Positions 33,105 through 43,800 of a DNA stretch of 64,000 bases are shown piece by piece. Made by a program: the position numbers and the translations under genes. The notes beneath the pieces are model-generated. The model was not told the DNA's origin. It did no database searches and saw only the letters and a list, made by a program, of their open reading frames with translations. Within the stretch, counting starts at the first letter, position 1. Each line of letters opens with the position of its first letter. This DNA comes from Eleusine coracana subsp. coracana. Lineage: Eukaryota; Streptophyta; Magnoliopsida; Poales; Poaceae. The DNA lies in contig CM064432.1 of the NCBI GenBank assembly GCA_032690845.1, positions 56,108,071-56,172,070 on the forward strand, written 5' to 3'.

Positions 33105-33683
33105 GTTGCAGCCAAACCGCTAGTTTCTCAATATATATATGACGTCTTAAGTAAAAGAAAAAAAGGCTCTTCAACAATATGAGTTTACATATAGTTGATC
33201 TACATAATTATTATATATTATATTTTCTTTCTTTTAGGTGACTAAAAATTGTCAAAACTTTTAATCACTTAAAAAATGAAGTTATACTAGTATTTATTTT
33301 CATAGGATTATATATATTAGTAAGAGGAAAAAAATCTATTAATATATAAACTATAGAAAAAGTTGTTTTTTGTAAATCATTAAATCTAGATCCGAAGACT
33401 CAAAACGTATTGAAAGTTGCCCAAACTTTCAGTCGACTAAAAATTAGTAAGACACATTATATATTGCCGATAAAAATTAAAAAAATATGACCAATATAAG
33501 TATATTATAATGTACTTTATTGTCAGTGGAGATTATAAATTAGGATTTGACTCTTGTGACGATGTTTGGATACAGGAACGGGTAACTCCTTTCCTTTTTA
33601 GAACATGGTAGTGCACAAACCACATAGAATTGATGATGAGGAGTTAGATGTCCTATGACTTCAAAGATCAAGGTCAGCATAAG
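33105..33683. other. AT-rich intergenic DNA
   Basis: Very AT-rich with ATAT tracts. No gene or definable repeat. Confidence 0.4.
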
Positions 33684-34025
33684 ATCAGTCTCAGTGCATA
33701 GTTTCATTTCACTATTCTTAAGAGTGTCATATCAGATTTAGACTTTTGATTTGATAGATAAAACTATCTCTCTTAATACATAATTTCATCTTACGGTTTT
33801 ATAGAGAACTCATATCATTAAATTATTGCATTGTGATTGGTCCTAATAAATTTAGATAAAACTTTTTGCTCTCAATAGATGTTTAATAGAGTTTCATACA
33901 TATGAAACTATGCCAAATAAATTTCATCCTAATAAAACCTATTTCATCTTAATTACTTTACTATGTCATTATTTTAGTTAATGTAACACCTTATTTAATA
34001 CTTATGAAACTCTCATTGAGCCTGA
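33684..34025. mobile_element. Tourist-like MITE (about 340 bp)
   Basis: Left CAGTCTCAGTGCATAGTTTC is mirrored on the right by GAAACTCTCATTGAGCCTG. The AT-rich interior repeats GTTTCAT/ATGAAAC words. This matches the ditto/Tourist style of PIF-Harbinger MITEs in rice. Exact ends and TSD are unsure. Confidence 0.6.
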
Positions 34026-37000
34026 CCTTTGTGGAGCTCCAAATACTCTCAAGTCACTAGGCAGTGTAATTTTAGCTGGCAGACCGATAACATGCTCCCT
34101 TTTTTTTTTTTTTTTTTTGAGGGAAGACAAAGACGAGCTGAGCAAAAGTCACAGGAAAGGTTGTGCATTTGGGAGTGGCCAGATTATGCCAATGGTGTAC
34201 TTCACAATGCCCAATTACAACCAAATCCTTATTTGCTCGAGGGAATTCTTTTCTTAGCCCTAAAAAAGTCACCGTTTTCTTCTTTGACCCCTTTTATAAT
34301 GAACTTTCCTATTCGGATCTAAACCTATTTTTAGTTCCATTCTTGACCCTTCCATTAGTTTTAGCATGTAACGGTGTTAAGTAGAGGTGTAATAACCATT
34401 TTACCCCTAACATAAAATTAACTATTTCACTTCATCTCTATGTCAATATGAGTCAAAATTATTCGTACAAATATTTGTTTGTAATTATGAAATAAAAATA
34501 GTTATACATATATGTTTTGCAATTATAATATAAAAATAATTATACATATACTTTTGTGGTTATGAAATAAAAAATAATTATACTGAGATTGGCACAAGAG
34601 AAGAATTGAAATGGTTGATTCTACATTAGAGGCAAAATGATTGTTTCATCCCTTACTTAACCCCGCTACATGCAAAAACTAACAGAAGGATCAAGAAAGG
34701 ATTGCTATGTCACAAAACTATTAACAATCTTAAAATATAGCAAAAATACTATTTCAGTAGTATACCTATATGGATTGCTATTTTTAAAACTTTCAAGATA
34801 TATCCTATTTCTCTCTCTCCAAATCGCAAATATAGAAATCGAATTAAGCGGGTCATAAAACTCGGTTTCACGCACGTGAAAGGGCAACTGTCGGCGCGAG
34901 ACATCTCTGTCCCTAAATTTGGCGCTTGTTTTTGCACCCGTTTTGGCATCGTTGATATAGCCAATCGTCGTCCCCGACACGAACCACGCGGGGGTCTAGG
35001 TTGGTGCATGTCATCATAAGTGAGGAGGGGGTTGGGTCTATGCAGCCTCACAAGCGCCCACCCCGTGCCATTTCCAACCAACAACTACGTATGTAGGTGG
35101 CAGCCGAGCATCGCGCATGGAAGGATGGAGTCCTGCTTAGGTGCATCCCGTGGAGGGGTGCCAGAGAGGAGGAAGAAATGGAGGCGTTGGAGAGGTAGCA
35201 CGCCAAGCTCATGTGGGGGAGAAGGAGGCGACGCCTAGGTCACATAGTATGGGAGGAGGAGGTCGACGCGTTGAGCTCACGTCGGGTCCTCGGTGCCGAG
35301 GGCTAGGAGGAGCTCTAGCCCATGGACAAGATTAGTGGCGAAGCCAGATTATAAAAGACCCTGGTGCCACCCTCTAGAAATGTATATTTTTCAATCAATT
35401 TTTAGCTAAATATGTGCTATTAACAAGAGGAAATTGATTTGGACCCTGATGCATGTGCACCAAGGTGCTTGAATCTGGCTTCGCGGGTGGACAAGATGGA
35501 GCTTGGCAGGGGGATCAAGTGCAGGAAAGAGTGGAAGGTGACTCATCATCACGTGGAGGGGCGCCGGGGAGGAGGAAGAAGTGGAGACGCTGGAGAGGGG
35601 TAGCTCGCCAAGCTCACGTGGGGGAGAAGGAGGCGACACCTGGGTCACATAGCTGGGGAGGAGGAGGCCGACACACGAGCTCCCGTCAGATCTTCGAGGT
35701 CAAGGGCTGGGAGGAGCTCTAGCGCATGGACGGGATGGAGCTTGGCAGCGGGATCAAGTGTAGGAAGCGAGTGGACCTAATCATGCAAGATAATAAGGCT
35801 GGTTGCATGTTTTGCAAAAAGAAAAAAAAGTGTTTAGGAGGTATTGTATTTTTTCATTGATTTTATGTGTCTTGGCGTTTCAATAAAAAAAAACTTATAG
35901 GTGTTTAGTTTTAGGTATTATGCTGAAAACAAGGAAAAAAAATTCTCCCTTAATTTTTCTCGCCTATACCTAAAATTGATTTTTAGATCTCTAGTTTTAT
36001 CAATTATGCTAGAGATGCTCTAAGCAGGCAAAAGCTTTTTCAAAAAAAAAAAAAAAGGAAAAAGGAAGTAGCTCTGCTGTGAGAGCTACGGAGAAAGAGA
36101 GCCCCTCAAAATAAAAAATAAAGAAGTTGCGAAGAGAGGGTGTGCAACTCATTCTCTACTCTTGATGTCAATCGCGATCGACGGAAAGGACGACGTTGTA
36201 TGACGCCGGCCAAAGCTCCGATTGAGGCAGGTGAATCCATTCGACTGAGCAAGTGAGCAGGACGAGAGCTGAGCAGGCCGGGCTCGCACGCAGGACCTGG
36301 ACAGGCCGGGCCGCGTCGGGCCGGCTGGATCCTCGACTCGACCTCGATCTGCCGCTGCCCACTGCCTGCCCCGAGCAGAAAGCCGCGTCGCGTGCGCTGC
36401 AGTGCAGCCTCCGGGCAAGTGGGAGGGACGACGACCGCGTCGCGCGCGCTGCAGCCCAGTCACCACGAGTTGCGCCGCACGTGGTCGCGGCTTTCGACGG
36501 AGCTTCCGCGGCGGCCTCCTGTTCGGGTGGTAGGGGGACCACGAACCACCCTCCATCTCCAAATGGGTTGCTGACTGGGCTAGGCTCGTGCTCTCGCCTC
36601 TCGCTCCGCAAAATGTCTGTTGATGCCTCGAAATGTACACGGAGACCCGTGGCGCGGGCGCCGTTGGATCTAAGGGAGATTCAGTGTACATGGACACTGC
36701 ATGATTTCTTTTTAACTGATGGACAATCCAAGTTGACATTATTAACAGCCCCCTTGCTCTAAACATTTTTTGTTGTCTCATTATTGGAACATCCTCTTAA
36801 GATGAGAATTTACCTTGCCTTAACATGGAATCCACACACATTGATGACATATGTTTAGAGCCGACCTTCAACTAACAAGCGATAATGGTGATATTAGTGA
36901 GGCATTAAGAAAACCACATAACCTCACTAACTAGAGGGCTAATGTAAAATATTTTAGTGAATGAGGTAATATTATTATAGTTCTAACTATGCATCTAAAC

Positions 37001-37490
37001 ACAAAGCACTTGTTCATATACATAGTCCAAAGTACAATTGTTTTTGGAACGAAGGTGATACAAATTATTCCAACCTTGGATTTAAAACACATTATTTGTT
37101 TTTGTCCTTGTTCCTGACCATTTGTGGGCGTTGGCAAAATCTTGAAACTACTCCCTCAATTTGTTGTAGAAAAATAAGGCATGTAAGATTCGTCCAAACT
37201 AAAATTCAACATCAATTTCTCTTGCGATATATTAGTAGTTGCAAAGACATGCATGCAATTTGACTTAGTCAACACTAGAGTCTGATTTTGTTTTGAAATG
37301 AAAAGGGAGTAAGCGTATACTCTATGCAGGCCCACGTGTCAGCGTTTGTTCCCAAGTCGGCAGTGGAGAGATCTCGTCGCTCTTCGAACTTTTCTTTCCC
37401 GACCGGCGCCTATTTTAATCTGCAAACAGCCTTCGGCTGCCACCGCTGCTTCCGCGGTTCCGCCGCCGCTCCCGGCTGCAAAATCCCGCG
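34026..37490. other. intergenic with low-complexity, duplicated and GC-rich pieces
   Basis: It contains a T-run at 34099-34119, an AT-rich short-period repeat at about 34470-34585 (TAATTATACATATA words), a duplicated block at 35149-35735, an A-run at 36042-36056 and a GC-rich island at 36230-36660. No gene is recognised. Confidence 0.4.
35149..35735 (+). repeat. two dispersed copies of a GA-rich unit (about 185 bp each)
   Basis: 35149-35330 (GTGGAGGGGTGCCAGAGAGG) and 35552-35735 (GTGGAGGGGCGCCGGGGAGG) align over their length: GGAGGAAGAA, GGGGGAGAAGGAGGCGAC, GGTCACATAG, GGAGGAGCTCTAGC. Period about 403 bp with unrelated sequence between. Confidence 0.75.
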
Positions 37491-37494
37491 GCTG

Positions 37495-37504
37495 CCTATA
37501 AACT
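37495..37504 (+). promoter_or_regulatory. TATA box of MIR444 copy 2
   Basis: CCTATAAACT in a GC-rich promoter, about 100 bases upstream of a strong donor (CAG then GTGAAC at 37599), the same layout as in copy 1. Confidence 0.6.
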
Positions 37505-39457
37505 TCCCCACGCCCCTCCTCCATCCTTCCACATCCACCGTCACCTCTGATCTAGGGAGAGGGTCGACCTCGCGACGGAGCGAGGGAGGAATCCGCAGGT
37601 GAACCCTCCGCTCTTTGCTTCCGTTCCGTTCAATTCCGCTCTATAATCCTATGTAATCCGTGGTACCGGATCGCCGGTCGCCTACTTGTGAAAATTGTGG
37701 TGATATCAACTTCAAAAAGGAAAATAAAATTTCGGGGTGCTGGCCTCGGAGCCTGGATCCGTAGGTGCATGTGAGGAGCATGACGGTTTTGGTTTAGGGC
37801 TGGGGTATCAAATGTGATTCTAGATAGAAACGATTAATCCGTTTCCGTTGGGGAATGGATTGGTTTGATGCCAATCAGTTTAGCCTATTTTTTCTGGCTC
37901 TGCTCATTTTTCACACTTTTTGGTACATATTGTAGAACGAAGGGGCATCTCATTTGCTGTTTCGAGTCAGTAGATTTGGTCTCCGGAAACTGTTGGTAGG
38001 ATTCCATTTCACTGCATTTCACGTTTCTGTGGGTTTTTTGTTTTGGTCCAGTCTAGTATCTACCATTAACGCGGTAGAAGTAGAATTTACATATGGTAGG
38101 AAGATGCGAGACTGTCAGCAGATCCTATTTCTGCACCCTTGAGACGACATGCTGACAAAACTCTTCCTGTCTCGATAATTTTCTTGTTTTGCTGATCCCA
38201 ATCCAGTATTCGACTTTTAGGCTGACTTTTCCAAGTGTAAGGTTGTGGTTTGAACTATAATTTTCCTTGAGCGCATGTAATATAAGGGGCGTTCTTGTAT
38301 AAACTATATCCATTGCACGCTTTGTTCACGTTATTCAATCTCTTAAAAGGATGTTGGTTTGAGACGGTTGATTACTTGTTCTTCATTGAGATAACCCACA
38401 CGGATTCAGACTCTGCAAGCTGCACAAGGCTAAATGATGCCTAGGTTATGGTAGTTTGATTTAAGCAAACTACAGGAGTAGTTGCACACATTTTTCAGAA
38501 TACATGGCATGAACCTAACATTATCAATAGAAGTTTAGGTGTTTCATTCTTGAATGCATATTTGCTGGCTGTAATCAAGCTCCAAAGTAGCGGGCATTGG
38601 TTCATGTGTTTGACGTCTGGAGTATTGATACCATGACATCTTTTATGATCTATACTACAATAGGAGTCACAAGAATTTAAAAGAGTATTAGTAAGATGGG
38701 GAATATGTTTTACAAAGTAAGAAGAGTATAAGAGATCAATATACGTTAATGTAAAATTTAGAACAAAAACAACTTTAGAACTTAATAAATACTTCAGTAA
38801 TATGACATTAGTATTACCTAAATACGTTTGTAGTTTATGGTGTTTGATTATATTGGCAATATCAGGTCTGATGAAATATTAGGTTATATGGCCCTACAAA
38901 TTGATATTTGTTTGGACAATATTTTTATCCTGTAAGCCCAATCTTTTCTGTGTAATGTTTTGGGTATATGTTCCCCTTCTTCTTTTCCTTTCCCTTTCTC
39001 TTTTGCTGTTGTAATGCAACTACTTTTAGTTTGTTTGTTTATGCTTTGCATATATCATATGTACTCAGTGTACCCCTTAATGTACAGCCTAATTACTGTG
39101 CATGCTTGTCCCAGAGTGACATCTATTGTAAGTTGATTCTGTGCCTTATGGCTGTGGCTGCCCACATGCCACCCATGCTACCAAATTGCATTGCATGATG
39201 TGCTGTACTGCCATGCTGGTTCTGTGCTGCAAAACATGCCCACCTACACTTTGTAGGTTTCCTTTTTATTTATTTTTTGTCAGTAAACATGCCAACGGAA
39301 TGTGCTAAGGGCGAGTTGCATTTTCCAAATTACTTTAGCTGGTAGGTTTTTGGTTTGCTGGTTGGTTGACATGCTTTACTTGCTTGATGCATACATGATT
39401 ATGGCACTGTAATCATATAGACACTTCATGGTTCTAGTAAACTTTTTCATGGGTTAT

Positions 39458-39485
39458 CCCCCCCCCCCCCCCCCCCCCCCCCCCC
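39458..39485 (+). repeat. C28 homopolymer
   Basis: 28 consecutive C in the first MIR444 copy 2 intron; the length may be an assembly estimate. A G-rich run (39837-39852) lies 370 bases downstream. Confidence 0.95.
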
Positions 39486-40841
39486 ACCCTGGTTTTCCTT
39501 TTAGCTATTGCACAACATGCCTCGTTTATTAAAATGCATATATACAATTTCTATGTTAGCATTACACCTTGATCCTTCAAAGCAGAATAAAATGATACTT
39601 TGCCTTGTGTGGATTGATATATGTTTAAGCTAACTGGATTATTTTGATTAGATATGCATGTGGAGGCAGCAAGCTAGAGGCGGCAACTGCATAACTTGCA
39701 AGAATATGTAAGTTTCTTGAGGCATAATGAAAATTACATTTATTGGTTGGAATCATGTTTTTTGTTGGTCACAATCGGTGGTTTCTATGTGGTTCTAGCT
39801 GTGACATGATTATGCAGTAGGTGGTGGGTGGTGGTGGGGGAGGGGGGGGGGGACCTAGTTTTCAAGCTGGGTTCTAAACGATTAATTTTGATCTATGTAT
39901 GTATGGACGACCTTTTCTTGCATTGAAGCATCACACCTAGAAGAAGAGTCCCTTTTGATGCACAATAAACTGGAAAAATATGAAATCTGCGTTTGTAAGT
40001 GAATACTAGTTTTGTATTGTTGGAACTCGTGCCTTGTCTTACATTTTTCATCCATAAAAATAAAACAAAATGATGTTATATAGAGCAAAGGTTGGTACTG
40101 GCTGCGGTTACAATGTGTCCTGTGGCTTGAGAGAAACAAAACATACACATAAGATTTGTGAATCTGTGACAGACACTGAGAACATGTTTTCCACACTAAC
40201 CAGCTCTTGCACTAAGAGTACGACTTTTTATTTTTGTGGCATCACCGCATCACTCACTTTTGAGACTACATGCACATTTGGGTGCATCTGCTTTGTCAAC
40301 TTTAGTAATATGTGGCACTCTGGTTCTGTTTGGTATTCAAGATCGATGTTTTGCTAAAACCTGTGGTCCAATGTAGTCCGCTTATGCACCTTACCTTTTC
40401 ACATTTCAAAAGTCTGTATTTGTACCTAGTTTGAAGCAGTATTGGGTCATCCCATATTCATGTGTATACATGTTGTCAAGTAGCATTGAACCTTCTCTGC
40501 TGCTTAATCTTATGAAATTACAATTCACGAGAGCTAAATTCTTTAGAATAGTGAACATGGCATAAAGTCTGCAGTTTCTGAATGAATCCAAGCAACGTAA
40601 TATGAAATCTCAATTACAATCAACACCCTTGTTGTGAAGAAATTATTGCATCTAGAAAGCAGCATTACTTTTTTGCTGGTAGTTCTTGTGGGTAGGTCCT
40701 TTTACTCAACCCAATATTATAGGTTCCTGGTCTCTTAATCGCTGTCATCCTCCTGCAGTTGAAGCCTGATCCGCTTTTAATGAATTATCTAAACTCATGT
40801 GCTCTGCTGAACGTGAATTGCATTTGAATTTGTACAAGAAC

Positions 40842-43800
40842 TCACCCCAGTCTTGGCGTTCCTGATTCCTCCCTTTCCACGTGCTGTGGCTGACTTAACT
40901 CAAGATTAACCTGAACATTCTCATTCTCTGGATTCAGGATACTGTATCTAACAGTAGTACCTGTTGGATTCTCATTTACGCTTTGTCCATACACCTGATA
41001 AATGGAAAAAGAAATGTTACTTTGTGATCCACGTATTCTGGACTTGTGAAATGGAAAATCAAAAGATGACTTGTTCAAGTTGCATCTCTGTTTGGCAAAA
41101 TATGCAGATGCCTGTACCTTCTTCTGTAATTCTATGTTCTCTTGATGAATAAGGCTGACTTTGTTGTATAGTTCTATGTTTTCCTGGTGTATATGGCTTC
41201 CCTGAATCCCAATAAGAAGTTATCTAGTTAAATAAGACACCATACTAAACTTTATATGCTTAAGATATGCTTACAAACCTTCCTGTTTAATTCTTGAATT
41301 TGATCAATCATAAGTTGGTCCTGTAAAGTGAAAGTTAGTAAAAGATAATCATTATATCCATCTTCTTGCAAGAAACTAAGAACTACATGACACATAGTCC
41401 AGGAATTTGCAATGTACCTTCTTCAGGCGAATATTTCTTAGGCCCATCTCCAGTTTATTCTCTAAATTTTGCAAGTCCTTTACATCCATTCCAGAAAGTT
41501 GCTGACCCAACAACTGCCTGCAGTGATACAATGTATAACATATTCATTATGCTTGTCGAAAGTTACACATGGTAACATACAATACTATTTCAGTTTTATT
41601 GAAGAAAGGATTTCTAACAAACAACTGAGCATTTTAGTCCCAAGCATGTTGGGGTAGGCTAGAAATGAAAGCCCACAAGAACCAACAAGAGGGCAGCAAA
41701 AGTTAGCAAGGCAGGTTAAAACAAAGTGAATGGAAACAGAAACAAAAGGATAAACCAAATTGCATTTTTTTCCCCTCAAATTGGCTTTCCATTATTATAT
41801 GCATTTTCGGATTCATTTGGAGTTAAGTACATATATTTGTTTTACTTTGTAAACAAATTTAGTTTGTTGATCCTAAAATTCTAATTCTCAGAATTTTTCA
41901 ATTGCTCCAAGCGTACAGGTCAATTGAGCTGCCTAAAGTCTATTTTCTGTTTAAGATTATAAACACCAAATCAATCAAGTAGAGAAACAAAGCATGTGCT
42001 TGCTTATTGCTGTCTCCAAAGGTGGGGTGCTAGTCTCGAGGAAGTTATAGAACAGCTCATCCTGTAGTATTCACTTAAAAGGCCTGTCAAGTCAAACATT
42101 TTTTTGCTGACTTCTGCTTCCTGAGTATAGCCTAGAGCATTGATATGATTGCTTGTTGTCGTGATTGTTCATAATTTGCTGAGAATTTTATTTCATGTCA
42201 AAATTGCTCATTTTAGACTCTTATTAATAGTGATGTTGCAGAACTCTGTAAACAATTCACTTCTCACTAATATTAGCTTAATAGAAAGAAAAACCCAGAT
42301 GCAATGTGACATGTTATCTTACAATGCTTTGTATTTATTGTAGGTTGGTTGAGGGTCATACCGGTGATGCTCTTGCAAGTTATGCAGTTGCTGCCTCAAG
42401 CTTCCTGCCTCCCTTTGCCAAAGCTAGTAAGATACGATACTTTCAGTTAGCATAGATGAATGAATTTAAGGTCATGTTTTCTGTACTTCAACATATGGAA
42501 TTCAAGAGATTTAGATAAATCTTCTTAAAAAAGAAAGGTAAAACTACATTATTAAAAAATGGTATCATTTTTGTGAGCAAGCATCTTATATAAGGATAGT
42601 TTTGGTGTGAAAAATGCATAATGTTCATGAATAAGTACATGGGTTCTGTTTAACTTTATATGGCGCCACAATTAAATTCTTGCAATCTTTAGTTATTACT
42701 CCTGACTCCAAGTATTAGTTCATTTAGAATTGTGCACAAGAATCCAGAAAAGTGAGCAATGACTGTATTGCTCATGAGCTATTGCTATAGTTAAGATATT
42801 TGGGAACTTTGTTCAATTAATTAGATGCCTTTAAGTAGAGGGGTAGCCATGGAAGGATGAATGAAAATGTGCCTTGAACTCTTGAAGTTGTTGGACTTGT
42901 AATTTGGTGCTTTTGGAGGAGCAATGGATGGGATCCAATGGAGTAATTCATTTACTTAAATGTTTATCTTTCATCGGTAGAACTTTTTGACACAATATTT
43001 TCAATGTAACTTGATGTGTAAACATGTTGGATCTACTTTGTATTTTAAATCTAACTTTGGTTCACTTTGATATTCTTCTCCTGTTATACACAAAACCAAA
43101 AGTGTCATCATTTAGCAGTTAGCATGAACTTGAATTTGCTTGAATAAATGCATTCAACATATTTTAGGTAGTCAATACTCGATACCCTGTTGACATTTTG
43201 TAACATTCAGAACACCGCATCAACTGATCCTGTCTGAATTTCTATCAGTTGCTGCTTGGTTATGGGACCAAGATGCACCACATTACTGATATTGCACTAA
43301 GTTGTAAACATTTTGCACCGTTGTTCAACTATTTTTCTGGCAGTTTTAAAAGAAAATGAATAAAATGCTATTCAAGCTTGCTGCCACGTGTTAATGTTGT
43401 AATGGCAAAGAAGCAGTCAAATCCTTAGTCAGTATACAGGTCACAGTCACAAGTTTGCAGAGGAATGGTACCTGAAACATAGAAATCTTTGGTATAGTTT
43501 ATGAACATAGTATATATGCTTTTCATAGTTGCTACACAATTGCACTGGAGTCACCTACAAAAGAGAGGGCGTTTTTATGTTATCAAGGACCATGGCTTTT
43601 GTATGATGGTTGTGGCCTTTTTGAATTTTTTATGTTAAAGTTCCCTATATCAGGATTCAAAATTCAGGATATGCCCATTGGATCTTAATTGTTCATGGCT
43701 TGTTCTAAGCTCAACAGATCTCTTTTTCTTTTCTTCTAAAAAAAATGTAGTTACCATATATCTTGGTACCTATTGGCCGCACCTGGCAGCTAAACCACGA

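Larger units (their letters stand above)
37525..42480 (+). ncRNA. MIR444: MIR444 primary transcript, copy 2 (antisense to the MADS-box gene)
   Basis: Proposed exons: about 37525-37598, 39652-39707 and 42344-about 42480. The star arm (39663-39702, GGAGGCAGCAAGC...) and the miRNA arm (42372-42412) pair over about 40 bases with two mismatches and a G-U in the core. They are 2.6 kb apart in the genome and come together only when the 39708-42343 intron is removed. The mature form at 42383-42403 is the same as in copy 1, but the following bases are CCTGCC rather than GCTGCC, so the 5-base-offset register differs; this fits MIR444e. The last exon lies exactly opposite exon 3 of the MADS-box gene and the second intron spans its exons 4-7. 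Exon 1 and the 3' end are inferred. Confidence 0.88.

Noticed and set aside
36149..36781. GC-rich open frames of 147-210 codons on both strands
   Set aside because: Composition alone keeps them open; no domain, no splice pattern and no start context was convincing.
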